DNA of 64,000 nucleotides, from contig JALGAS010000003.1 in the NCBI GenBank assembly GCA_023078685.1, positions 5,828,001 through 5,892,000 of the forward strand, read 5' to 3'. The number at the start of each line of letters is the position of its first letter. Position 1 is the first letter of the stretch. Origin of the DNA: Neopestalotiopsis rosae. Lineage: Eukaryota; Ascomycota; Sordariomycetes; Amphisphaeriales; Sporocadaceae. Of this stretch, positions 22,803 to 35,151 are shown piece after piece. The notes beneath the pieces were generated by a model, which saw only the letters and a list, made by a program, of their open reading frames with translations, was not told the DNA's origin and did no database searches. The translations under genes were made by a program, and so were the position numbers.

Positions 22803-23370
22803 ACTTGGTCCATAATTTCCGTTATGTTTTTTGCTTTCCACCTGTACATAGACACTTGAGGGTACGAGGCGTTGGGGTTGCACATAGTTCGAATGTTACA
22901 AAAGAGCTATTGGACTGGTATATATACTTAGAGCTGCTGAAAGCAATCGGCTCGAGCTTATTGACATAGATCTCCTAAAAGGAGACGATTGAGGAAAGGA
23001 ATTAATGAAGCCACGGACGACAGTGTGCCCGGAGGCATGGTAGAAGTAAGATGGATTACGCCTACGTCTAAACTTAATTCCAAAATATCCCATTACAGAC
23101 ACTTCTGATGCATTCATGACACTCGGTTCGTGGAGGCCGGAGCCCAGTATGTGCAAAGTCAAAACGATCAGAACGGGAGAGCTTTCAGACTTGCGTGTTG
23201 AGTAGTTCCAAAAAAGATCTTGATCTGTCAACTGACGCATCACATTCAGCAAGATATGAAAGCCAGAGCCTGCGGAGAAGAACGTTGCATTTAATTGTTT
23301 TCTCGACGTTATTAATTCCACCTGCCTAGTACTATACAATGTGATTGACACAAATACAATCCCGGTCATC
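22803..23370. other. Convergent 3' intergenic region
   Basis: About 0.57 kb between the convergent glycosyltransferase and MARVEL genes. No gene supported. Confidence 0.4.
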
Positions 23371-23970
23371 TTACACAATGTGTGCAGGATCCATGCGGCG
23401 GGGCAGCTTCTCAGAAATCTTGCCCATGGCCTGTTCCTCCAGGGAGTCGAGCTTGTTGTCGATCTTATTCTCAAAGTGCTTGGCCTTTTTGCTGAGGAAC
23501 GTGCGGAAGACGCCCCAGCCCGTGGTGGCCATCCAGAGGAGGACGTTGACGAGGTCAATCCAGACGGCGACCTTCATGAGGCGGACGCTGGTGCCTTCGT
23601 AGTCGGTGCCGCTCTCGCGGTGGAGAAAGATGCCGGCAAAGACGCCAAAGACGACGAGCCAGCCGACGGACAGCACGGCGTCGACGATCCAGAGGCGGTA
23701 GACGGGCACAAAGGGGATGCAGTAGACGACGGCGGTGATGGCCGACGCGCCCGCCACCACGGTGCCGTACATCCAGGCCGCCGACTGCAGGTGGCTCTCC
23801 TGCCGGTCCTCGTCGACGCGGTGGCCGTACATGCCCACGATGATGAGGGCAAAGATGAGCTGGATGCCCCGGGCGATCCAGCGGGCCATGTTCTCGTACA
23901 GGCCGATTTGCTTGGTGGCGACGCCCTTGCCGGCTCTAGCGGCAATCTTGCGTGCTGTGAGGAAACCCAT
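23371..23970 (-). CDS. MARVEL-domain four-helix membrane protein
   Basis: Predicted 199 aa, intronless. Four hydrophobic segments at about residues 30-50, 65-85, 95-115 and 130-152 match the MARVEL fold; the C-terminus is a charged helix (KKAKHFENKIDNKLDSLEEQ) ending in basic residues. Fungal members of this size are small membrane proteins of the plasma membrane or secretory pathway, mostly without defined role. The coding region has very high third-position GC, unlike its AT-richer flanks. Confidence 0.85.
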   Translation of the reverse strand: MGFLTARKIAARAGKGVATKQIGLYENMARWIARGIQLIFALIIVGMYGHRVDEDRQESHLQSAAWMYGTVVAGASAITAVVYCIPFVPVYRLWIVDAVLSVGWLVVFGVFAGIFLHRESGTDYEGTSVRLMKVAVWIDLVNVLLWMATTGWGVFRTFLSKKAKHFENKIDNKLDSLEEQAMGKISEKLPRRMDPAHIV

Positions 23971-25156
23971 TTCGTTTGTTGGTTGATGGTGATCTGTCTA
24001 GATGTTTTGTTTTTTGGTGTATGATGTGGGAATTATTTGGCCGGTTTTGGGCGGCTCTGTCTGTATGGTTTGTGTGACTTGTGGTGGGGTCTCTGTGCGA
24101 GTTGTTCTGGTGTCTCGACAAGTTAATGGAGACGGTGTTTGATGATTAAAGTGTGTTGTCGTGAGACTGTATCGTAATAGTGAATGACTGCCAGCGTCGT
24201 CCGTCTATGATTCTGATGGTAATGACCGAAAGAGAGAGAAGAGGAAAAAGAAAAAAAGTTTGTTGACTGGTAGTCTGAGTGACTAGGACGTGTTGTGAAT
24301 GACAAACAAATAATGGAGGAATAGATTTCAGAAGGGGAACCAACACGAGTAGAAATATGAAGTCTTGAATCTTTTCTTTGTGGGCTGCCAGTTGGTCAAC
24401 AAGGGACAAACGCCCGCGACTCTCGTCTTTGATTGTTCCCTTTCGATTGACGCTGGACATGCCGCTTGAAACAAAGAAGTACTATAATCAGCATCAACAT
24501 GGTGCATCGTGAGCCAACCAAAGACGGGGTATCCACTCGTATCCACTGTTCAACGTGGAGGTGGCCCGTGCTTTGCCGCCGTGTCTTGTCGCAGGTCTAG
24601 AAAAGCGCCAGGGTCACGACTGGTTGTCGATGGCCCTTGAACCCTTCGACCTGCAGCGCCTAAGTATTTCGTCGGGATTGCCTTTTGCTTTTGCAATGGC
24701 CGCGCGCTTCTCCCGGGGGAGGCAGTGCGCTGTAATTCCCGAAACGATCACCGCGGACCCTCTATTTACGTCCTACAGGTCATTCTTGTCGCTTCGAGTC
24801 GTCTTAAGCGCACTGGGCTTGAAGACGGCCATGTCAGCGACGACAGGTCACGCTAGGCTTGTCGGGTAATCAGGCACAAATTGTGGATCGAGGACAGGGC
24901 ATGCACTCTGGGGGAGACGCGACGGTGATAAGCTGCTGCAGCTGGGAATATCGTGACTAGGAATCATATGAATGATTGCTTGGATCTAATCGCTTCTACC
25001 AAATCACCAGATCGCCGATCCACAGCTAAGCTCAACTCATCACGTGCGCATTTCTCTCCCTTACATTCACCATCTTCGTTCCTTTGACAAGATGGAAAGA
25101 TTCTTTTTCTCCTCTCTTGTCCAGAGCGACCCTCCTGGATGAACTCCACTGAATAT
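23971..25156. other. Intergenic region, likely long 5' UTR/promoter of the MARVEL gene
   Basis: About 1.2 kb. Minus-strand frames at 24146-24460 and 24328-24546 and a plus-strand frame at 24555-24869 lack motifs. No supported gene. Confidence 0.4.
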
Positions 25157-25836
25157 CTACCTCAACGCAATTTCTCCCTCTCTCTGTCCAAAGATGCCCT
25201 GTTCGAAAGTTAGTGATGGGCAAAACCAATTGCGCTGTTCTGCGGATGACCTACCAGGAACTTGTTTCCAGCATGGGTGGCTCTGGAAATAAAGGACACT
25301 AGCTTCAGCACAGCGACAAGCAGCATGAAAGCAAATATCAACACCAAGATCCCAAGCAGAGTCCAAAAGCCCCCACCGTTATTCTTGTTTGGGGGCGAAG
25401 AAGAAGGCGGCTGATCTCCTTCCAGAGGCGCCTGCTCCTCGATGCCGTCGCACCAGAATCCGTAGCTGCCTGCGTCAGACGAAGGCATCTCCAGACAAGC
25501 GCCGAGCAGGTTCTCGCCGACGGCCGCCAGAGACGCCGGCTCTCCTACACAACCCGGGGTGGAGTAGCGGGCGAACAGCGCCTCGGTTCCGTTGCCGCAG
25601 GTTGCGGCGCCATAGATCTTGATCTGGCGCAGGGCCTCAATGTTCATGCAGACGTCGCTCATCGGGTGTCGGAAGGTCGGTGCCCTGTTCGGTAGGCCGC
25701 GCACCCAACACGCGTTGTCGGAGACGGAGCCGGCCTTGTTGGCGCCTGCGACATTATCGGCGTTGGCGACGTAGCTGGGTGCAGCGCTAATGAGGCTTGA
25801 CGCCAGGCCGAGAACTAAGACTATGGTCTTCAACAT
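25157..25836 (-). CDS. Secreted/type I membrane protein with cysteine-rich ectodomain, unknown
   Basis: Predicted 207 aa from exons 25836-25255 and 25198-25157; the 56-bp intron has a perfect CACTAAC branch point, and splicing changes the C-terminus from an improbable HPQNSAIGF tail to GIFGQREGEIALR. Residues 1-19 are a signal peptide (MLKTIVLVLGLASSLISA). The ectodomain (about 20-140) has several cysteines that could form disulphides (ACWVRG, DVCMN, TCGNG, PGCVG, ACLEM, WCDG). A Ser/Pro/Asn linker leads to one transmembrane helix (about 150-175) and a short basic tail. Architecture suggests a small cell-surface receptor or sensor-like protein; no function known. Confidence 0.72.
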
Positions 25837-28771
25837 GTTTGGTGGCCCTGGTGCTCGTTGTTGATAGAATATGTCCGCTTGGTGATAACTTTGTTGGTAA
25901 GTCCGTAGACGATGCAGGCGGCTTGGCCGAGGGTAATATGTAGAGAGTCCAGATCAGGCTCTGATGAATCCTTCGCCAAGGCTCGCATGATGCCGGGCTT
26001 TTTACGAATGTCCCATTGACCATGTCGACCAGTGAATGCTGACAGCACAAGTGGATAAATAGACTATACCATGCGTTACTGCGGCACAGTCGTATAGAAA
26101 TACAGCTGAACGTGGCGAGGCCACTAAAATTGATTTAAATCAACAGCGATGTTACCTCGATTGAGGCTGGCTGCATAAATGCCTTGTATTTGGTTGTGCT
26201 AGTATGATATGATCCCAAACGCCCGGCATATATGCTGCCTAGATTTGACTGGACGGCTACAAGGTTACGCGATGTTCGCATGCAGTGGTGCCAAAAGTCC
26301 TCAATACTTTCAATCCCCGGGTTTCAATTGAAAAGATGCGAGCGCTCGGACTTGGGATTCCTTTTTACTAAATTTTCTCTGCAAAGGTCCGTCCATAATG
26401 ATCTCGATGTGGTTCCAGTACCGCAATTAGTCCAGAGATTGATTAAAGGCATATTCAAAGAAGCTGCACTTTGAAAGAAAGCGAGTTTCCCTCCGACTAA
26501 GCGTTAGTTAAGCCAAGTCGCGAACTTTGCAAAAGAAAGCGAGAAATTACCAAAAGAATATAGAAAGAAGCGAGGCTGTTTATCTCGAATGGAGTTAGGT
26601 ACAAATTAGACAGGCATGAACCGGGGCTCAACATCGCCTACCCAGCAATCTACGACTTTTGGCAACGCGAATAGAGTAATTAAGATAGGGCAAGAAGATC
26701 CCATACCTTAGCCAGCGGCATCAATTCTATAGCATAATTCTTGTTTGTGATTGAGGTCATTCCTGCAAACGCCTTGGACTAGAAGGATCGTGTGTTATGA
26801 ATGCCTAAACCTCCGGATATGCCATGTCCCGGTCCTGGTTTGCATTCACTTGCGCTCGGGCGGCCGATCCATGTTGCAACGATTCCGACCAGCCCAGTGT
26901 AAAAATAAACACCTGTAACCCAAAGATAGAGGGGAAGACGGCGTAGAAGTGAGCCCAAAATCCATGACGACCCTTTTGACGCTGAAAAGGGGTGCATGTT
27001 CTAGCTCTTGTCGACTCAATCTAGTGAGCTGGACTAAGTTGCTGTCAGCCTCCAATTCCTCGATGGTTCTCGGCAAAAGAGCTCTCTTCTTGTTTATTTC
27101 AGCACTGGAGGACGGTCTGAAAACCGAGCAGGTCGACCGGGTCATGAGCCGAAGAGGGTGTTGTGCACTGGCCTTTCGAGCATTCAATCGAGATTCGTAC
27201 ACATCATTGTAGGAACCGTCCAAGAGGCAAGGTCCTCCCCCCACACGCCGATATTGACTAGGAAGTCGGAGTAAAGGAAAATAAACTTTCTTCGACGCTA
27301 CATTAGCAGAGCCAGGATACAGCCAGCCTGTTCCTAGGGACTAGCCGGCACACGACCCGTGACGCGATTGACTATAGACTGTGTGGGTGGCAGCTCGATG
27401 CGGTATCTCACGGACCCGACAGCTTGGTAACTTGAATGCCAGGGAGGCGTTCTGCATCAGAATCAGGAGTGATCATCGACAAGAACGTTGGAGAAGCTCG
27501 GAAATAAATTGGTGTGCATGAAAGAGCGCACTAAACTCAATCATAAGCTTGTGTGTGGTAAGATTGCTCTAAGTCTATTGCCGCATCACGATGGCGTGCG
27601 GAGAGGAGGGATAGTGTATGGTGTATCGGAGCATTTCTTGGCATGGCAGATGCTATCCATCCACACATCTACAATGCGAGCGAATATGGAGCTATATGCT
27701 GGATGAATCTATTCAATTGGCAATTTTCATGGACAAGATTGTTGCATATCATAGTGCGATTGGCCTCGGCCGGGTTACTCTCAAGGCTATGTTTCCTGTC
27801 TCCTCTTCGCTCCTCAAATCCTCCGTATAGGTCTCGAAAGAGAACGCGGGAGAATGGGAATCTGATGCTGAAGCCATCCGAAAAAAAGTTTTGTGCAAGG
27901 CCTTGTGTATGTCATTTGCCTGTCTCTTCAAGAATGAACCAGACCATGGTACACTAGATTCGTCTTTATGACATAATAATTCTGCACATGTGACCTGGGT
28001 ATAGGCCCAGAGTATGGCAGCACTTGCTGCTTGGTGCAGCAACACCACCAATCATATTCTAGGTGATCATGGTGGTGTGAAGACAAAGTCGCTATCGTTG
28101 ACAGCGCCTGGAAGAAAACGAAGCCGAAGCTAGATGGTCCGGTTTACCGGAATGGAGCGTTCCTAGGGAGCCGATTTACCGGGACACCATACAATCCTTG
28201 GAATCAAAGAGTGCATGTCTAGATCTGTCCGAGTCTCCCGAATAGCGACTATTTTCCCACTCACTGAGAAAAAGGCCGGCCTGCGAGACTAGTCGATGAT
28301 GCACCCATCACCGCCTCTAGTCTTCCTTGTTTGGGTCCTGAACTCAAGTTTACGAATTCGAATCCGGTGATCTTCTAAGTAACTGCGCGACTCATATTCG
28401 TGTCTATATATATGAACATTGGCAATTATCCTTCAAGCTTGCAGATGACATTGGCGATCTTCTGTCCAGCTTGGATCTATTACGTGCAGTCTTGATATCA
28501 GAGTTTGGAAAAACCGGTCTTGGGATCCGTGAGCTTTGAAGACCATCATCGACCTGCGACTCTGCTATTTTTGTCCACAGCCGGTGCATTCCACGAATTT
28601 GGGAGCAGATGTCGGTGCCGATCGTAGCATGAATCTTCTTTTACGTAGTAAAAAGCGCCCTATAAGTATCTGAAATCATTCCACCTCAATACTTCTTCAG
28701 CCATCCACATTCTGAAATCACTTCACAGACATTCATCAAGAGTCAAAGTTTTACCTTTATTATACACCATC
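25837..28771. other. 2.9-kb gene-poor region
   Basis: I can support no gene here. Open frames at 26846-27244 (minus), 26949-27212 (plus), 27643-27957 (plus) and 27749-28051 (minus) are short, often overlap each other on opposite strands, and carry no motif. The sequence is more AT-rich than the gene blocks, with AAAGAAAGCGAG occurring twice near 26.47 and 26.53 kb. It may contain decayed sequence. Confidence 0.4.
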
Positions 28772-29208
28772 ATGCATATCATCAAGATACTCGCAGCAGC
28801 ACTCTTGCCCGCCGTCGTGGTGCAAGCCGCTCCCGGCGCCGAGCCAGAGCTGGTGACACGAGGTGGAAGTCAATCCTGCTACGGTGGCCAGTCTTGGAAC
28901 GACAAGGACAAGTGCTGTGAGTGTCCCGACGGCAAAGAGTGGCAGGACAACAAGTGCAAGTATAAGCCCATGCCAAAGCCCAACTGCAAGAACAATGAGC
29001 ACGCTTGCTGCGCCAAGGACAAGAATGATTGGTGCTCCTACGGTATGTTGATTCCCTGCGTTGTCCCTGTTAAAGGAAACCCGTGGTCCAAGGCTGATGA
29101 TCGAGATTAGATGATTCCAACAAGTATTGTCGGAACAATGGAAAACATGTCACTTTCTGTGCCAAGTGGGGCAAGGAGCAGGATTGGTGCAACGATTATT
29201 ACGGCTAG
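28772..29208 (+). CDS. Small secreted protein with 12 cysteines and internal duplication
   Basis: Predicted 122 aa from exons 28772-29042 and 29111-29208 (68-bp intron, GTATGT/TAG). Residues 1-19 are a signal peptide; the mature protein is short and has cysteines at 36, 48, 49, 51, 62, 72, 79, 80, 88, 97, 107 and 117. Residues 72-90 and 97-119 are two copies of a C-[KR]-N-N-x-[KE]-H-x-C-A-K-x-K-x-DWC module. No known family recognised. Small size, even cysteine number and secretion are typical of fungal effectors or antimicrobial-type peptides, but that is inference. A TATA-like CTATAAG lies about 105 bp upstream, and a coding continuation through the intron would stop early. Confidence 0.82.
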
Positions 29209-30966
29209 CAATCTGGGACAATCTGGGATATCATTGAAATATGGTCCTCAGACGCTCAAGTGTCAATTCCTGCGAATTTGAAGGTTATTAATTTTGTGCC
29301 AGAGAAAAGAAGATGAGAAAAAGTTGATATGGAATCTTTTGTTGTTAATTGGGGTTTGGCCGATATTTCTCATTCCTTACCTCTTTGAAAGATGTGTAAT
29401 AGCTCGCATAGTGTCTAATAATGTTGGATTATTGTCCGTGTTTTGCGCTCATCAAGGCGTGCAAGTCTCATTTAAACCAGTGCGGAAGGTGATGAATGTC
29501 AGATGGGAGTGATTGTCACCACGCCACTCTAATCAATCATGACCAAGTGATTTGAACAATTGATTTTATGCTTTCGTGTGACTTCAGCCACTCTTTGAAA
29601 TTCAAGCATCTCAGCGACAATGTCTCTCTGCAATCCCGTTAGATCTTCAATGTTTTGTTGCATCGTTCTCAGATGAGTAGCTGCAACGTTGATCGAGAAG
29701 CTATTAAGGAAACATCCTTCGAGGCCCTGTAACATTGAAGCAGTCTCCTGCGACGTAGAAATCGTGCACTCTAATGCGCGCAAGAGTATACTCTGTACAG
29801 AGCAAAGTGGCGCCCCGGTCGCGGTCCAATAGGATGCTCAGAGTGCGCCACGGAAATCGCCGTCTGAACACTCGCGTCAGATTTGGCTCACCCGGATACG
29901 CCATTGCACTAACCTAGCCTATTGTAAAGCGCGACAAGTCCGGATCCTATACAGTGACTCAAACCCAGCGCGACAATTGGATGGGAAAGCTGAAAGTACT
30001 TGTGTTGTAGCCACGAGGCGCAGACACAATATCATGCTTTCGAAAAGCCTTTTATCCGAGTGCCAAAGTGATTGAGAGTTTGTCAACCAGTATGATTGCT
30101 TGGGGAAGAGCGGCACAAGAAATTTGTACGCCACAATTGATCCATGGCGCAGCCCGACAGGCTTTTCAAGATATAAATACACCTGACAAAATAAGCTTAC
30201 ATTTAGGAATACGGACTATGGTTTTCGTACCATGATGCTAGCTCGCTAGGATTTTCTTTTTTGTCTTTATCCTAATCGCAATACCATCCTCGACATATAG
30301 TACTACTAGATCGCATTGACTAATCGCCTGGTATTGATTGGAGACGACGCCTGTAGGTAATCGTTATGGGCAGGTCTAGGCAGCTCAGTCCACTCGTCCA
30401 CTCACTAACCCTTGCTGACGGGCGTCCCTGTCACGATAGGTGCCCAGCTCCGACCGAACCGAAATTGTCGTGCGCAATCTTAGCTCATCACCAACTTGCC
30501 CATCCCGGTGTATAGTCTGGCAGGATTCTAATACTAGGCCAATCAGGTTTGGTACGATATGACGTCTCTCGTATCTGTGCAGGAATCACACTCAACTATT
30601 GGCGGCACAGCCCATGGGCCTCTCAACGGGTTTGCGAAAGACCTAGGCAGGTACCCGTAGTTGATGCCAGAAACTAAACGAACTTTTTTGCTTTTCGATG
30701 GGAAAGATCGATTCCACGAACGATGATGATGTGACTAACATGTCGAACCAGGGAGCCACTGCTCTTGTCATCTGTTGCCTATCCGTCCCATATTTCAAGC
30801 ACAAGAAGAAGGTATAAAGGTCATCTTGATCTCCTCGAACATCCTACCTCCTGTTCATCAACTCCCATCTTCTTGACATATCTTCAAGCCAACCCCCCCT
30901 GCCTTCCCCACCACCAATAAGAATATAACTTTGTAGCTGTATAATCCGGAGAATTTCTTTGTCAAA
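29209..30966. other. 1.8-kb gene-poor region
   Basis: No complete gene. Contains one coding-like fragment at 29529-29837 (listed separately) and the promoter of the next secreted-protein gene; that promoter has a pyrimidine- and C-rich stretch at about 30890-30915. Confidence 0.4.
29529..29837 (-). pseudogene. Coding-like fragment, 103 codons, no start
   Basis: An open frame on the minus strand without an ATG at its start encodes a helical, coiled-coil-like segment (SQETASMLQGLEGCF, LRTMQQNIEDLTGLQRDIV) ending in a natural stop at 29529. This pattern resembles internal helical parts of large fungal regulatory proteins, but I cannot name a family. With nothing coding upstream in any frame, it is best read as a relic. 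Confidence 0.25.
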
Positions 30967-31629
30967 ATGCACAGCCAAGCCATCCTCGCCACCGTCCTCC
31001 CCCTGGTATCATATGCCGTCGCGCGCCCCGTCCTCGAGTCGCGCGACGCATCGACCGACATCACCATCACCAGTCTGTCCGCCACTTTCCCCTCGTCGGG
31101 CCCGTATGGAGATCCTGAGGTGGACTCGTTTGTCACCATTGGCGTGACCTACCCGGACCCCGCCGCCGCGAGCAACTCGACGCTCAGCACCACCTGCACC
31201 GTCTCTTGGCCCAGCGGTACCGACCCTGCGCCGACCGAGTGGACCGACTGCGCTGACCCCACGCTGTCGTTCCGCCTGCCGACGGACGGGTGGACGAGCA
31301 CTGGCAACTTCCGTGTTGAACTGTGGGAGACCTTGACATCAGACGGGTAAGTGACAAACAAACAAAAGAGGAAGAAAAATAAAAGAGGAAATTCTGCTAC
31401 GTGCGCGCAAGGAACGATTGGCTAATGTTTGTTCTGCAATAGCGCTGGTCTGGACGCGGCGCACCTGCTTCGGATGAATCCCAACGACCCAAGCAGCGCA
31501 GACTCGCTGCTGTGGTGCCAGACGTACGGCAAGTTCAGCCCGACGCAGTGCACGCTATCGGGGCCGTACGGACAGACACCGAGAACCGTCACCATCTCGG
31601 CGACCGAGGGAAGCGCCAGACCAAATTAG
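30967..31629 (+). CDS. Small secreted protein, possibly AA1-like (Alt a 1) fold
   Basis: Predicted 188 aa from exons 30967-31346 and 31443-31629 (96-bp intron; GG/C codon split). Signal peptide at residues 1-19 (MHSQAILATVLPLVSYAVA). The mature part is beta-rich (ITITSLSATFP, DSFVTIGVTYP, SFRLP) with cysteines at TTCTV, TDCAD, WCQT and TQCTL, i.e. two likely disulphides arranged as in the AA1-like secreted family. Sequence similarity to that family is my pattern judgement, not a search result. Homologues are ascomycete secreted proteins of mostly unknown role, some with immune-interacting activity. Confidence 0.72.
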
Positions 31630-33577
31630 GATGTTCTTTTGCGTAGGGAAAAAGATCAAAAACGACACCAAAAAAAGATTGCCAGCGGCCGGGAAAAGCG
31701 GCCGGTGATAGACAAGGATAGACAAATCTGGGGAATGGATAGAACCGGGGGCACAAATTCTCTTGACATCGATGCAACGAGCATACATAATCATTAATTC
31801 TCGTGGAATTGGTCTCGTGGTCGGTGCTCGGCTCGGATCACTTATCACGAATCAATATAGTCAATCAAAGATTACAACGTTCCAATCATCTATCTGATTG
31901 ATCACCTCGGGAAGAGACAGGAGATTTCGGCTTGAAGATCATGTGCTTTCAACCTCGGATGCAGCTGAGACTAGATTCGCACTTGATTGCCAGTAGCGCG
32001 CTGTGATATTCACAGTACACAATCATATGAACTGAAGTCGAAGATGGTGCTCGCACTTTGACCATGCCGCCATCTCAAATATTCGAAACACATTGGCAGA
32101 CGGTAAGAAATTCAACGATTTGCATTCCCTCTAGAGGACACATCAAGCGGCTTAAGATGTGTTCTTTTGTCCTCGTAGTCTGCCTGAATTGCCATTTTGA
32201 GGCAATCGTCAGCCTCAAGCAACGCGTAGACCCCTGGGACCAACACAGCCAGCCATCCGGAGCGGGTTGGAAGGTTGCAAGGAGAGGAACTACTACTTGG
32301 GTCATATGAGGGGAGGGGGAGAAGAAAGAGGGAAAACTGTTGAGGATGATATCAACATTGTCTTATTAACTTGACCCAAGGAACCATTTAGCGATAGTGG
32401 TTTGGATGTGATTGGCCATGAATTATCGATCTCATATCCCAAATCTTGGTCATCTTGGCGCAAAAGTCCAGAACAGTAGCAATAGACCCGCCGAAATCAG
32501 CCATCACTCACATGCAGGCCAAGACTTTTCAGGGTCCTCTGTGCTTGATATCCCCCCTCCCCACCTTCCCCCTCGGGTCATGTCGCCCTTGTCGCTAAAA
32601 CGTGCAATTGGACTTGGGGACTTTGGGGGGTTCTTGACACTGGGCAAAAGAGACAAGAACTTGCGCCGATTATCCGTGGTTATCGTCCATTGTCTTGTAC
32701 ATGTGCTCTCTTCTTGGGGGAGTCGCATGCCGATGTCTGCTCGCATGCTGCTGTCTTGTCGCATGCAATGGTCATATAGACCGAACAGCGCAGCGCCGCA
32801 TAGTGACGGAGGCGGCGCGGCGCAGAATAAGGTTGCAGGACACAATGCTAGAGCTTTTAACTCTATTTACCTTACATATATCCAGTTCTGAGGATTGAAA
32901 GCATGTCCGCTATACTGATCTGGAGAGCGGGAATGTGGGCGGTTGTCCGAGGTGCCAAGTATACTTAGGCTATTTGTTGAACAATAAAATTCCCGGCGCT
33001 TCCCCAGATAATCTCATTTCTCTAGTGTCTATAGCTAGTAACTAGCCCTACTGTCGGTAACATTTGATCTAGTCTGGACTCTCTCACTCACTTTTCCCAC
33101 TCTCTGCTCACAGGCACAGGCACAGGTGATCGACTCTGTGGTCTTGGCTTGCAGCTACTGCATATCAGTGCCGTCACGACCCATGTTTCAGGGCTGCCCA
33201 CCACGACGCTAACGGCTATAAGAAGTGGATGGCCGCCTACATGGCCCAAAACAGTATGTGGTTAATCTTTGGCCACTTCTCTGATAGAGATAATGGAATA
33301 GGAACATTTGTTGCTCGGTTTTGTGGTGCCGGAGCCGAGATCCGGGTAATTGTCCATTTTCGTTCCATTGTACCCAATAGCCAATTGCCCCCCTCTCTGC
33401 CATATCTTATTATAGGCATGCTCCAGAGTCACCAAACTCTATTTAGTGATAACGCAATCCGGACCCTTGGTCATTAGTTGATCGACTATCTGCTTTCATA
33501 ATTCATTAGATCAGATCCGGGTCCGGCTTGCTTTCTCCTAACGCTTTCCTCTCCCCCACGGCACCCCGGACCAGCGC
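31630..33577. other. 1.9-kb intergenic region, no supported gene
   Basis: Overlapping frames on both strands at 32412-32898 and 32504-32845 and smaller ones at 33209-33477 lack motifs. No repeat or RNA recognised. Confidence 0.4.
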
Positions 33578-34940
33578 ATGCCAACGATGGCTGGCTTGCT
33601 GTCCTGCTGGATCGCAACCGTCATCGCAATCATCAGTTACTCTTTGACATTTTCTCATAATGTCGTCGAGGCCGTGGAAGTGCTGGGGACAAAGTATCCC
33701 GACTTGCGATGCGAAACCAACGCCCCTCCGCAAAGGGCTCTCAACTTCACCTCGGTGAGCGTGCCTGTCGGGCCGCGGCCGTGGGGCTTGGTGTACCTCA
33801 ATGAGAACTTTGCCTTTGCCGCCATCAACTTTTCTATTGGCGTGCTGGACGTTCGGCAATTGGAGCCCCGGCTACTCAACATGATTCCGTTTCCAGAGGA
33901 GTACCAGATGGGCAACGACAACATCACGGCTGACGGCTACGGATATCGCGAGCTCATCTTATCTCACGACAAGCGAAATTTGTACGTCGCCACTGGCTAT
34001 GGCGCTGTGATTCTCGACACTGCAAAGGCTATCCTGGGGAGCAATGATTCCATTGCGGGTGTCTTGAGTAGCGATGGCTATGTTGGCCGAAGTGCCGTGG
34101 AACTGTCCATAACGCCCGATGACAAGTTTGTTTTCATCAGCCAAGAATTTGGAAGCAATGCCTCGTATAATCGTGGGGCGGTGGAGGTCTTCAAAGTCAC
34201 TAGAGAGGCCGATGGCAAGGTTTCAAGTATATGGCGAGGTAGGCAAAGCCCTGTATTTAATTAGCTGTGTGCCACATGGATGTCACTATAGACTCCCATG
34301 ATGGATTCGACTAGACTCGTCATGCTGACCTTGAACTCGTGCAGGCTTCATTGCGTTAGGATTTGCAGTTGTCGGCCAGCAGTTTTCGAATGATAACACA
34401 AAGTTGTTCGTGACTAGCGAATTAAACACGACCAAAGGGACAGTTAACGACACGGCCGGTGTTATAAGTGTGTTGGATGTAGCAACACTCAAGGTGACAC
34501 CAGGCAAGGCACTGATTACCAAACTCAACAACGGATGTCGCCCAGTTCGCTGCGACGTGTCGGTAGACGGGCGACAGCTCTGGGTCACGGAGCGCGATGC
34601 CAACACACTGGCCATATTCGATGCCGAACAGCTTGCCCTCGGAAATAACAATACCGATGAGGTCCTCCTGGGTGCCGTCACCACTGGCACTTCACCTATC
34701 GGAATTGCCGAGGTGGGAAGATTTGTCTTGACAGCCGACTCCAACCGGTTCGACTACGAGAATGCAACTACCGGAGTCACCGTGGTGGATACAATAACAA
34801 TGCAGCAGCTCGGACAAATACCAACCTCAGATTTTCCACGGTCGCTAGCGGTCAGCCCCAGTGGAAATAGATTATTGGTTTCCGAGTTTGGTGCGGGCAC
34901 CATACGTGCGATAGACGTGACGTTGCTCAACAGTTTCTGA
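33578..34940 (+). CDS. Secreted YVTN/lactonase-like beta-propeller protein
   Basis: Predicted 418 aa from exons 33578-34238 and 34345-34940 (106-bp intron, splitting WRG/FIALG). A hydrophobic N-terminus (about residues 4-25) acts as signal peptide or anchor. The rest repeats beta-strand blocks ending in motifs such as SHDKRNLYVATGYG, TPDDKFVFISQEFG, SVDGRQLWVTERDANT and SPSGNRLLVSEFGAGT, characteristic of seven-bladed YVTN-type propellers. At least eight N-glycosylation sequons fit an extracellular location. Function unknown; related fungal proteins are annotated as lactonase-like or as surface-layer propellers. An alternative start at 33587 would shorten the signal by three residues. Confidence 0.8.
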
Positions 34941-35151
34941 GAGTCGAGCATATGTAGAAAGAATCAGATGTATATAAGCATTACTCGCTCCATTCATAGA
35001 TAGTCGCGAAACTGATCAATCATCTGGCTTCGCCCTCGTAGATGCCTTCACAACCATATACTAGTCGGAACAAGCGACAGTAAAGTGGGAGTGTCACATT
35101 TCAAGTCACGCAAAATATCTTTCCATTGACTACCTGAGGAGTTGCTTGCGA

